From the IMG/VR virus record IMGVR_UViG_3300020165_000031, positions 1 to 47,438 of that record: 47,438 nucleotides of DNA. One strand, written 5' to 3'. This document shows, one piece after another, positions 17,302 through 24,368 of this stretch (the stretch's first letter is position 1; the number at the start of each line of letters is the position of its first letter). The DNA is from a virus. The notes under the pieces were generated by a model. That model made no database searches, had not been told where the DNA came from, and saw only the letters and a program-made list of their open reading frames with translations. Both the position numbers and the translations under genes were made by a program.

Positions 17302-17945
17302 TAACATTAGATACAAACTATCCTATAGCATATGACTCCCCTGATCATATTTGTCCTTGGGGTACAAAAAGAGATAATTTTACAAGTAAAGGATTTATAG
17401 ATGAAACATTAAATTTTCATTCCCAAAAAGGAAAAGATAAAATAAATTTTTTAGATTTGGGGTGCTCAGGTGGTCAACTTGTAATAGATTATATTAATAG
17501 GGGACATTTAGGTGTAGGATTAGAGGGAAGTGATTATAGTGTAATAAATGGAAGAGCTAATTGGCCTAAATATTATAATAAAAATTTATTTACTTGTGAT
17601 GTTACAAAAAAGTATGAATTATTTGAAAATGATATAAAATTAAATTTTGATATTATTACAGCTTGGGAAGTTATAGAACACATTAAACCTGAAGATCAAA
17701 AACCATTTTTTAAATACATTAATGATAATTTAAATAGTGGAGGATTTTTTTGTGGTTCTATTTCTACTAGAGAAGAAGTTATAAAGGGTCACTCTTTACA
17801 TCAAACTGTTTGGAATGAAGCTACTTGGTATAAAAATTTCCCAGATATTCTAAAAGAAACTAATTTAGAATTATATCAATATCCTTTTAACAATAAAGTT
17901 AGGGATTTAAATGATTCTTTTTATATTTTATTACTAAAAAATTAA
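17298..17945 (+). CDS. Class I SAM-dependent methyltransferase
   Basis: A 215-residue methyltransferase. Motif I is FLDLGCSGGQLVIDY near 51-65, motif II GVGLEGSD, and the post-motif region DIITAWEVIEHI followed by LNSGGFFCGSIS. It has the layout of methyltransferase family 11/23 enzymes and lies between two sugar SDR genes, suggesting sugar or glycan O-methylation. Confidence 0.8.
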   Translation: MITLDTNYPIAYDSPDHICPWGTKRDNFTSKGFIDETLNFHSQKGKDKINFLDLGCSGGQLVIDYINRGHLGVGLEGSDYSVINGRANWPKYYNKNLFTCDVTKKYELFENDIKLNFDIITAWEVIEHIKPEDQKPFFKYINDNLNSGGFFCGSISTREEVIKGHSLHQTVWNEATWYKNFPDILKETNLELYQYPFNNKVRDLNDSFYILLLKN

Positions 17946-17947
17946 AA

Positions 17948-18835
17948 ATGAAAATACTAGTAACAGGATCTACAGGATTTGTAGGTAAACATTTAATTAA
18001 GGCATTAGAAAAAGAAGACCACGAAATACTTAGTTTTAATTCTTCTAATTTTACAAAGATGTGGTATTGTCAAAGAGATACCATTGATGTAATAATTCAT
18101 TTAGCTGTTAAAACAGCAGCAGGTGGATATTGTCAAAACCACCCAGGTGAACAGTGGATAGTAAATAATAGTATTAATTCTGATATGTTAGCTTATTGGG
18201 CACAATATCAACAAAGAGCTACTATGATTACCTTTGGATCTTCTTGTGGTTATAATAATGATGTTATTAAAACCGAAGATAACTATTTAGTAGGTGAACC
18301 TGAAAAAGGTTATGAAGTATATGGAATGATAAAACGTAATTTATTAGTAGGATTAAAAGCATTATCAAAAGAATTTCAAATGGACTCTAACTACATGATA
18401 CCATCAGTGTTTTATGGACCTAATTATGATTTAAAAGATAAACATTTTATATTTGATTTAATTCGAAAAATAGTTAATGCTAAAAATGGAGGTGAAGAAG
18501 TTGTTCTTTGGGGAGATGGCACACAGGAAAGAGAATTAATTTACATTGACGATGCTATTAATATTATTATGGCTTGTATGAATAATCCTGAAGCCCCAAA
18601 AATGTTTAATCTATCTTCTGGGAGTACTTACACACTTAAAGAATATGCACAAACTATTTGTGATATAATAGATTATGATTTTGATTTAATTAAATGGGAT
18701 ACAAATGCTTTTGTAGGTTCTCCTAGTAAAAAATTAATTAATACCCATTTAAAAGGATTCAATTTCACTCCCCTTAAACTTGGCTTAGAAAAAACAATAG
18801 AATATTATGAAAATAGCATCAGTAGTAGTAAATAG
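17948..18835 (+). CDS. fcl: GDP-L-fucose synthase-like SDR
   Basis: Extended SDR of 295 residues. TGSTGFVG at 6-13 binds NAD(P); HLAVKTAAGG, the Ser-containing FGSSCGYNND, and Y-GMIKR (Tyr and Lys about 125 and 129) follow the GMER/Fcl pattern, as do SVFYGPNYDLKDKHFI and REXIYIDDA (RELIYIDDA). GDP-L-fucose synthase makes GDP-fucose from GDP-4-keto-6-deoxymannose. Shorter than E. coli Fcl (321). The GT10-like enzyme upstream would be the natural consumer. GMD, which makes the substrate, is not seen here. Confidence 0.75.
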   Translation: MKILVTGSTGFVGKHLIKALEKEDHEILSFNSSNFTKMWYCQRDTIDVIIHLAVKTAAGGYCQNHPGEQWIVNNSINSDMLAYWAQYQQRATMITFGSSCGYNNDVIKTEDNYLVGEPEKGYEVYGMIKRNLLVGLKALSKEFQMDSNYMIPSVFYGPNYDLKDKHFIFDLIRKIVNAKNGGEEVVLWGDGTQERELIYIDDAINIIMACMNNPEAPKMFNLSSGSTYTLKEYAQTICDIIDYDFDLIKWDTNAFVGSPSKKLINTHLKGFNFTPLKLGLEKTIEYYENSISSSK

Positions 18836-19679
18836 AAATGACGGTTATAAAGATTTAGAAAGAGGAATACTTCATTTTAAATTTATGAGTGAAACTTTTG
18901 ATGAAGTTAATTATGTAGATTGGAATTCATCAAATGGTTCTTTTTTATGGGAGATTGAAAATAAAATTCCATCTAAAGGCAAAATAAAACATTTTTGTAT
19001 CCCTTCTAATATAGTTAACCAAATTATTATGGATCCTAATGCTCAAAAATGTAATGAAGCTTTAAGTAGAAATATTGCTATTAAAAGAAGTGATGCTGAT
19101 TGGATTATTTCTACTAATATTGATATTATCCCTCCTACAAGAAAAGAATTAAAATCTTTAATTAAAACTTTAGATAAAAATACTTTTTATACCATTTCTA
19201 GAAGAGAAGCTCCTAAAGATATAGTATATAATACTAAAATAACTAAATTAAGAGAATCCCTTTCAACAATTCCAGCTAGACATTTTCCTGCAAAAGTATC
19301 ACCTAATGATGATTATAGTTTAATAAATTGTTGTGGAGATTTTCAAATAGCACATAGAGATGTTTGGAATAAAATTAAAGGATTTGAAGAAGAAATGATT
19401 TATGCCTGTTATGTAGATACTAATATTCAGAAAAAAGCAGTATTAAATGATTATAAATTAGAAGTATTATATGAACCTGCATTATATCACATGGAACATG
19501 GAGCTTATTATACCAAAGAAGATGGTACAAGAATGTTAGATAACAATAATGAAGGCCCTTACAAAGGGGATAACAAAGCTTATAATGATCCTTGGAAATG
19601 GGTTGAAACTTTCTCAAAAACTAATAATACAAAAGAGTGGGGATTAGGAAATGTTGATATAGAAGTAGAGGTAATTTAA
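18807..19679 (+). CDS. GT-A glycosyltransferase (galactosyltransferase-like)
   Basis: A 290-residue GT-A enzyme. SVVVNRNDG opens the fold; EALSRNIAIKRSDADWIISTNIDIIPP gives the donor-site region with NID in place of a classical DxD; and CCGDFQIAHRDVWNKIKGF followed by ACYVDTNIQKKA resembles the galactosyltransferase C-terminal domain. The first 29 bp overlap the end of the SDR gene. It closes the glycan island. Confidence 0.77.
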   Translation: MKIASVVVNRNDGYKDLERGILHFKFMSETFDEVNYVDWNSSNGSFLWEIENKIPSKGKIKHFCIPSNIVNQIIMDPNAQKCNEALSRNIAIKRSDADWIISTNIDIIPPTRKELKSLIKTLDKNTFYTISRREAPKDIVYNTKITKLRESLSTIPARHFPAKVSPNDDYSLINCCGDFQIAHRDVWNKIKGFEEEMIYACYVDTNIQKKAVLNDYKLEVLYEPALYHMEHGAYYTKEDGTRMLDNNNEGPYKGDNKAYNDPWKWVETFSKTNNTKEWGLGNVDIEVEVI

Positions 19680-19688
19680 TATTTATAA

Positions 19689-20039
19689 ATGTACACCCCA
19701 AAAACTATACCAATGGAAAAAGATAAATTAGTCAAAGAAAGAGAAACCACAGGTATTGAAATTATATATAATGATAGTGAAGATTTAAAAACATTATCTT
19801 CAAAAGAAGAATTTGTATCTTTCATCTTAGAAGATAGTTTTAAAACCATAGAGATGGCTTTGAAAAATAAATTGGATAAGGTTGAACTATTTAATATATT
19901 TAATTTATCAATAGTAGTAGAAATAGAAAGAAATAACTATAAAAATGTTCTCAATAATTTAATAAAATTTTATATCTTAGAAGAGAATTACGAAAAATGT
20001 TCATTAATAAGAAGTATTATAAATAAATATGAAATATAA
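19689..20039 (+). CDS. Small phage protein, paralogue of 21719 gene
   Basis: A 116-residue charged helical protein of unknown function. Its C-terminal LNNLIKFYILEENYEKCSLIRSI resembles LEENLKTFIYHEEYEACSGIQKA in the gene at 21719, including EE-YE-x-CS and the following I. The motif is like the UvrB/UvrC-type helical hairpin (E-x-YE-x-A) but not convincing. It overlaps the next small ORF by 11 bp. Confidence 0.65.
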   Translation: MYTPKTIPMEKDKLVKERETTGIEIIYNDSEDLKTLSSKEEFVSFILEDSFKTIEMALKNKLDKVELFNIFNLSIVVEIERNNYKNVLNNLIKFYILEENYEKCSLIRSIINKYEI

Positions 20040-20178
20040 ATTTACAACTAAAAACTCAAAAGATGCTATTGGTTATGTAAAAGCAGATAGTAAATATGAA
20101 GCTGAAATATTAGCATCTCAAATGAAACAATTAAAATTAAAAGACTTTTTAAAAATATTTGAAGTAAAAGAAGCATGA
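20029..20178 (+). CDS. Small ORF (49 aa)
   Basis: A 49-codon frame, ATG 20029 to TGA 20178. The peptide is lysine-rich and alpha/beta (KYKFTTKNSKDAIGYVKADS, then a helix). It overlaps the previous gene by 11 bp and the next by 4 bp (ATGA), the pattern of true genes in this operon. Function unknown. Confidence 0.55.
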   Translation: MKYKFTTKNSKDAIGYVKADSKYEAEILASQMKQLKLKDFLKIFEVKEA

Positions 20179-20585
20179 GTCAAGATTTTGAATTTGAAGG
20201 AAAAGATGATTTAAAAAAACTATTTGAGGATATTTTAGGATCAAACATTATTTTAAAAGATACTTTAGCTAATCAAGATCAAGAAGAAAATGTATTTTGT
20301 TTAATAGTAAATAAATTAGATACAGCTCATAAAGATGATGAAGCTTTATTTGAATTATCAGGTATAGATTTGACAAAATCAAAGAATGAACTATGGGTTG
20401 TTATTGAAGCTTTATTAAAAATAGCATATGGAAATGATGCTTTTGATATGATTATGTGGTATATTTTAGATAGATTCAATCCAGATGGAAAAGTTGTCCC
20501 TTTTGAAGATGAAAAAGGAAAACAATTTTCATTGTTAACTGCAAAAGATCTATTTTCATTTGTAAAACATAGATTTCCAAACTAA
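20175..20585 (+). CDS. Conserved phage protein of unknown function
   Basis: A 136-residue acidic protein. It has a helical core (LWVVIEALLKIAYGNDAFDMIMWYILDRFNPDG) and no catalytic motif that I recognise. It is the last gene of the long operon that begins at gp44: the next promoter follows two bases after its stop. Confidence 0.68.
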   Translation: MSQDFEFEGKDDLKKLFEDILGSNIILKDTLANQDQEENVFCLIVNKLDTAHKDDEALFELSGIDLTKSKNELWVVIEALLKIAYGNDAFDMIMWYILDRFNPDGKVVPFEDEKGKQFSLLTAKDLFSFVKHRFPN

Positions 20586-20586
20586 A

Positions 20587-20620
20587 TTTGGATATCCCAA
20601 AACATTTTTGTATATTTACG
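20587..20620 (+). promoter_or_regulatory. Promoter P3 with spacer hairpin
   Basis: TTTGG at 20587-20591 and TTTGTATATTTACG at 20607-20620 with 20-nt offset. TTTGG pairs with CCAAA at 20597-20601 across a 5-nt loop, so the first box forms a hairpin arm. A purine-rich AAAGG lies 18 nt before the ATG at 20647. Confidence 0.72.
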
Positions 20621-20646
20621 TGAAATTTTAAAGGTTACGTATAATT

Positions 20647-20913
20647 ATGAATATGACAAAAGATAAACTAAAAATGATACCTTGTATAGCTTGTGGTGAA
20701 CCTATGCCCGAGTTAAGACTAACTAAATTTGGTTATAAAGTTTGTGTAAATTGTTCAACAACTGGAGCTTATAGAGCTGTATCTACAATTAATGGAAGTG
20801 GGGATCATACATGGAATGATATTCAAATATTAACTCCTGAACAATATAAATCTTATGAAAAAACAGAAGAATTATCCTCAAAAACAATAAAATCATTTAA
20901 TAAAGAAGATTAG
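20647..20913 (+). CDS. C4 zinc-finger protein
   Basis: An 88-residue protein with CIACGEP and CVNCSTT cysteine pairs spaced 18 residues apart, forming a zinc ribbon of DksA/TraR-like spacing but without the acidic coiled-coil tip. In phages such proteins often bind nucleic acid or RNA polymerase. First gene after promoter P3. The ATG at 20647 is followed by a second ATG at 20653. Confidence 0.72.
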   Translation: MNMTKDKLKMIPCIACGEPMPELRLTKFGYKVCVNCSTTGAYRAVSTINGSGDHTWNDIQILTPEQYKSYEKTEELSSKTIKSFNKED

Positions 20914-20914
20914 T

Positions 20915-21541
20915 ATGCCAAAAGCAAAACCTTTAAATAAGGAATTAATAATGGCAGCTATGAATAAAACAAAATCAAATAGAGCAGCTGCCAGGTATTT
21001 GAATGTATCTTATGTGCATTATAAAAGATGGGCTAAAATATATGAAAGTGATACCCACGATAACTTATTTGAACAACATAAAAATCAGTCTGGAAAAGGT
21101 ATTCCTAAATTTTTAAAAAGTACAGGAAAAGAACCAGCATTAATTGATATAATTGAAGGTAGAGTAGATGCTTCTTCATTCTCACCAGATAAGCTTAAAT
21201 ATAGACTTATAACTGAAGGATATTTGTTAGAAGAATGTGGTTCATGTGGGTTTAAAGAACGCAGAGTTTTAGATTATAAAATGCCTTTACTTCTTCATTT
21301 TAAAGATGGGAATAAAAAAAATTATAGAAAAGAAAATATAGAATTACTTTGTTATAACCATTATTTCCTTACAGTAGGAGATATTTTTTCAGATAAACAA
21401 GTAAAAGGTATAGAAGATCATAAACCTATAAATCAAGGAGATGTTGAATGGGAATTAGATGATTACCAAAGACAAAGATTAATTGAATTAGGGCTTGAAA
21501 AAAAAGAAGATGATGGTTTAGATATAATATCCTATACATAA
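20915..21541 (+). CDS. HNH-like nuclease with N-terminal helix-turn-helix
   Basis: A 208-residue protein. The N-terminus (NRAAARYLNVSYVHYKRWAK, 22-41) is a helix-turn-helix of the Fis/resolvase type. A degenerate HNH finger follows: CGSC (108-111), LLLHFKDGNKKN (125-136; His128, Asp131, Asn133) and IELLCYNHYF with Cys146 and His149. Such proteins act as homing or packaging nucleases or as regulators. The first His and final Asn/His are present, but the central HN is less clear, so activity is uncertain. The stop overlaps the next ATG by one base. Confidence 0.7.
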   Translation: MPKAKPLNKELIMAAMNKTKSNRAAARYLNVSYVHYKRWAKIYESDTHDNLFEQHKNQSGKGIPKFLKSTGKEPALIDIIEGRVDASSFSPDKLKYRLITEGYLLEECGSCGFKERRVLDYKMPLLLHFKDGNKKNYRKENIELLCYNHYFLTVGDIFSDKQVKGIEDHKPINQGDVEWELDDYQRQRLIELGLEKKEDDGLDIISYT

Positions 21542-21717
21542 TGGCAAAGAAAATAAGAAATATTAAAAGAAAAAAACATGATCAAATTATAAATGATTAT
21601 GATAAGATAAAGTCAAAACATTTAGAAAAATTGGCTACAAAAATTCTTAAAGATGAAGAAAAAAATAGTAGATTAAAAGATAAAAATATTAAAGGAGACT
21701 TTTTAAAAAATTTTTAA
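21541..21717 (+). CDS. Small lysine-rich ORF (58 aa)
   Basis: A 58-codon frame, ATG 21541 overlapping the preceding stop, ending at 21717. The peptide is highly basic and helical (IRNIKRKKHDQIINDYDKIK). It is placed tightly between two genes. Function unknown. Confidence 0.55.
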   Translation: MAKKIRNIKRKKHDQIINDYDKIKSKHLEKLATKILKDEEKNSRLKDKNIKGDFLKNF

Positions 21718-21718
21718 T

Positions 21719-22015
21719 ATGGCTAAAACAATAAAAGTAAAAGATAGTGAAGAATTTACTCAATTACTAGAAGATAAGGATATTAGAATTTCTAGAGCAA
21801 TAGTAGAGGGAATTTTAGAAAATTTAGTAGGAAAAAGGAAAAATATTCATGTATTAGAAGTTTATTTAAAAAATGAAGATTCTATAGTTGATATAACAGT
21901 ACATAGAGAGGACTTTATTCAAACTTTAGAAGAAAATCTAAAAACTTTTATATACCATGAAGAATATGAAGCATGTTCAGGTATACAAAAAGCAATTAAT
22001 TATTTAAAAGGATAA
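21719..22015 (+). CDS. Small phage protein, paralogue of 19689 gene
   Basis: A 98-residue protein. TIKVKDSEEFTQLLED opens it; the C-terminal LKTFIYHEEYEACSGIQKAI parallels the 19689 product. The two may be diverged copies of one small helical family. No function is known to me. Confidence 0.65.
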   Translation: MAKTIKVKDSEEFTQLLEDKDIRISRAIVEGILENLVGKRKNIHVLEVYLKNEDSIVDITVHREDFIQTLEENLKTFIYHEEYEACSGIQKAINYLKG

Positions 22016-22018
22016 AAT

Positions 22019-22582
22019 ATGAAACTTTACAAATACAACAATAATAGATTAAAATATGAATCAGTAAATTTACCAATTATATTTTTAAAATTTGCAATAG
22101 GATTTTTATCAATATTTTTATTTTTAGGATTAACCAACCTTCCTAAAGAACCTGAATATTTTACAGAAACAGAAAAAATATTAATTATAAACGAATTAAA
22201 TGAATTTAGTGAAGAAAAATTAATTAATGAAATTAGTAAATTAAATTTCAAATTTCCTCATATTGTTTTAGCTCAATCTATTCTAGAAACAGGTCATTAT
22301 GAATCTAAAATATTTAAAGAAAATTTTAATTTATTTGGAATGAAAGAAGCACGTGTTAGACTTAATTTAGCTGTAGGTACTCAATATGGACATGCTTATT
22401 ATAATAATTGGGAAGAGTCAATGATGGATTATGCTTTATGGTATTCTACATATGCTTATAAATGTAAAACAGAAAAACAATTATATAAGTTATTAGATAG
22501 GCAATATGCAGAAGCTTCATCATATGTATCATCGTTACAACATATAATTGAAATTAATAACTTAAAAGAAAAATTCGAATAA
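22019..22582 (+). CDS. Membrane-anchored glucosaminidase (GH73-like) lysis enzyme
   Basis: A 187-residue protein with a single N-terminal membrane segment (about 19-40) followed by a murein hydrolase domain. ILAQSILETGHYES-type motif is seen as VLAQSILETGHYESKIF (83-99) with the likely catalytic Glu90, and FNLFGMKEA (103-111) corresponds to the NNLFGIK motif of FlgJ/Bax-type glucosaminidases. The domain likely cuts peptidoglycan during lysis or entry. The anchor suggests a signal-arrest endolysin, released or exported late. No holin is adjacent, though small membrane proteins are at 27.5-29 kb. Confidence 0.78.
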   Translation: MKLYKYNNNRLKYESVNLPIIFLKFAIGFLSIFLFLGLTNLPKEPEYFTETEKILIINELNEFSEEKLINEISKLNFKFPHIVLAQSILETGHYESKIFKENFNLFGMKEARVRLNLAVGTQYGHAYYNNWEESMMDYALWYSTYAYKCKTEKQLYKLLDRQYAEASSYVSSLQHIIEINNLKEKFE

Positions 22583-22717
22583 ATGGCTAGATTAATTGCT
22601 TCTAACTACACTAAAAAAAAGCAGAAAAAAAGACCGGGTGTTCATGCTAAGTGTAAAACATCAAAAATGAAAAAAAGTAAAAATTATAAAAAACTATATA
22701 AGGGACAAGGAAGGTAA
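22583..22717 (+). CDS. Small highly basic phage protein (44 aa)
   Basis: A 44-codon frame starting directly after the preceding stop and overlapping the next ATG by one base. It contains KKRPGVHAKCKTSKMKKSKN and ends YKGQGR. I recall similar short RPGVHAK-containing peptides in T4-like phages of marine bacteria, which supports it being a real gene. A nucleic-acid-binding role would fit the charge, but is inference. Confidence 0.65.
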   Translation: MARLIASNYTKKKQKKRPGVHAKCKTSKMKKSKNYKKLYKGQGR

Positions 22718-22923
22718 TGGTAAAAGATAAAACAATGAATATGTTCCAAGATTTAAGTTTTACTGATATATTTGACACTTTTGATGATGAATATTTAACA
22801 TTAATGGCAGAATCAAACCCAGAACAGTTAAAGAGAATGTGTTTATTTTTAAGTTTAGACACTCAATTATTAAAAGAAAAATTTCATAGAGAAATCAAAC
22901 AAAATAAAGATAAATTAAATTAA
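22717..22923 (+). CDS. Small hypothetical protein
   Basis: A 68-residue helical protein (FDDEYLTLMAESNPEQLKRM). Start overlaps the stop of the basic peptide by one base. A lysine/asparagine-rich tail ends the protein. No family recognised. Confidence 0.6.
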   Translation: MVKDKTMNMFQDLSFTDIFDTFDDEYLTLMAESNPEQLKRMCLFLSLDTQLLKEKFHREIKQNKDKLN

Positions 22924-22931
22924 AATAAATT

Positions 22932-23231
22932 ATGACACATACTTATTCAATCAGGGATTTAGAACGTGAGGCATCAACCGGAGTTGTTACTAAAGTCTTA
23001 TGGAAATTAACAACAATAGAGGGCAATACTAGAGCTAAGTCTTATAATGATGAGTTTTTAGTAACAGGCTCAGCATCAGATGAAGGTTTTATTAGTTGGG
23101 ATTCTTTAACAGAAGCAGATGTTTTAGGTTGGGTTGATACCCATGTAGATAAATCTGCTATTGAATTATCAATGGAAAATCATTTAAATAATAATCCCCT
23201 AAATGGTACTGTTAAAGGGTTAGCTTGGTAA
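22932..23231 (+). CDS. Conserved phage protein with ISW...LTE...LGWV motif
   Basis: A 99-residue beta-rich protein. It contains VLWKLTTIEGNTRAKSYNDE, then FISWDSLTEADVLGWV, which I recall from short proteins of many T4-like and other phages, usually of unknown function. It ends the third operon; a terminator-promoter hairpin follows 27 bp downstream. Confidence 0.7.
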   Translation: MTHTYSIRDLEREASTGVVTKVLWKLTTIEGNTRAKSYNDEFLVTGSASDEGFISWDSLTEADVLGWVDTHVDKSAIELSMENHLNNNPLNGTVKGLAW

Positions 23232-23253
23232 AATTTACACAAAGATTTATGCG

Positions 23254-23281
23254 AAAAGGCTTGGATTTCCAAGCTTTTTTT
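23254..23281 (+). terminator. Intrinsic terminator merged with promoter P4
   Basis: GCTTGG (23259-23264), loop ATTT, CCAAGC (23269-23274), then a run of seven T. Flanking A and T extend the stem to about 11 bp. It has the full form of a Rho-independent terminator, and its 5' arm contains the CTTGG box of promoter P4. Confidence 0.75.
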
Positions 23282-23293
23282 CGTATATTTACG
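23260..23293 (+). promoter_or_regulatory. Promoter P4
   Basis: CTTGG at 23260-23264 and TTCGTATATTTACG at 23280-23293 with 20-nt offset, before the ATG at 23300/23303. The spacer is the terminator hairpin described separately. Confidence 0.7.
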
Positions 23294-23299
23294 ACGTAA

Positions 23300-23797
23300 A
23301 TGATGAGAAAAAACAAAATATTATATCTGCATGGTTTAGAAAGCCCACAAGGTGGTCCAAAGGTTGATTTTTTAACAACTCAATGTTTTGTCCATGCCCC
23401 AGAAATGGATTATACAAGACATGATATTTTTGATTTTCTTGTTAAAACGGTTAATGAATTTAAACCTGATTATATTATTGGTTCTAGTATGGGGGGTTAC
23501 ACAGCATTTATATTAGGAGCTCTTTACAAGATCCCAGTATTAGCTTTTAATCCTGCTTTACATAGCAGAACAATTGAACCAAATTACCCAGATTTTGTAA
23601 AACAACACATTCCTGATAAATTTACAGTGGTTATTGGAGAAGAAGATACACTTATTAATGGTCAAAAAACATTAGATTATCTTAAAGATAATATAAAAAA
23701 TAGTTATGTAAATTGGGATGTAAAACATATTAAAAAAATGGGACATAGAGTACCACTTAGTGTGTTTTGCGATATGTATAACAAAATAATTAAATAA
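23300..23797 (+). CDS. Alpha/beta hydrolase (YqiA-like esterase)
   Basis: A 165-residue serine hydrolase. The oxyanion region LYLHGLESPQGGPK (8-21) and nucleophile elbow GSSMGG with Ser63 (61-66), then Asp116 in GEEDTLI and His149 in MGHRVP form a plausible triad. The small size and HGLESP motif match the UPF0227/YqiA-type esterase group. An ester bond in a lipid, glycan acetyl group or acyl-CoA could be the target. It begins a three-gene unit with a lipoprotein. Confidence 0.78.
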   Translation: MMRKNKILYLHGLESPQGGPKVDFLTTQCFVHAPEMDYTRHDIFDFLVKTVNEFKPDYIIGSSMGGYTAFILGALYKIPVLAFNPALHSRTIEPNYPDFVKQHIPDKFTVVIGEEDTLINGQKTLDYLKDNIKNSYVNWDVKHIKKMGHRVPLSVFCDMYNKIIK

Positions 23798-24361
23798 ATG
23801 AATTTTAGTTTACATAAATATTTTAAAAATCAATATTTAAAAGAATCAATTTTAGAAGGAGATTGGGATAAATTAACTTCAGGAGAAGCATCAGATGAAG
23901 CTGATGATATTATAGAGTTAATTAAATCTGCTTATGCCTATATAGGAGGTCATAGTAATTTTAAAAATGTTGGAGATGTAGATAAAGAATCAGGCAGAGG
24001 TGCTGAGTATGAAGTGATTGACTTAGATGATGATGGAGATATTGATGCAGTTAACGTATCTAAACGTAAAGCTGCTGGTGAAAAGTTTGTTGCTACAGGG
24101 CATGATGGTTCTAGTCAAGCTAAAAGAGCTGTTATTACACATAAAATAGATAGATTAAAGAAACCAGGTTTTTATGTTGAAGTATCAGGAAAAATAAAAG
24201 ATATCTTACTTAAAGCAGGTGTACCTCAGGTAACTGACGAAGCTACTATTGAGAAAGCATTAGCTGGTAAAGATATTACTATGAACGATGATGGTTCATA
24301 TACAAGGAGTATTGCTGGTCAAAGGCATCAAAAAATAATGCTAGGAACTCCGCTAGTATAA
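23798..24361 (+). CDS. Conserved phage protein with acidic DDDGD loop
   Basis: A 187-residue protein. An N-terminal amphipathic helix (LHKYFKNQYLKESILEGDW) is followed by a domain with IGGHSNFKNVGDV, VIDLDDDGDIDAVNV, and GHDGSSQAKRAVI, then GFYVEVSGKIKDILLKAG. I recall related proteins in T4-like phages, annotated as unknown. The Asp-rich loop could bind calcium. It starts one base after the hydrolase stop. Confidence 0.68.
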   Translation: MNFSLHKYFKNQYLKESILEGDWDKLTSGEASDEADDIIELIKSAYAYIGGHSNFKNVGDVDKESGRGAEYEVIDLDDDGDIDAVNVSKRKAAGEKFVATGHDGSSQAKRAVITHKIDRLKKPGFYVEVSGKIKDILLKAGVPQVTDEATIEKALAGKDITMNDDGSYTRSIAGQRHQKIMLGTPLV

Positions 24362-24368
24362 AAAATAT

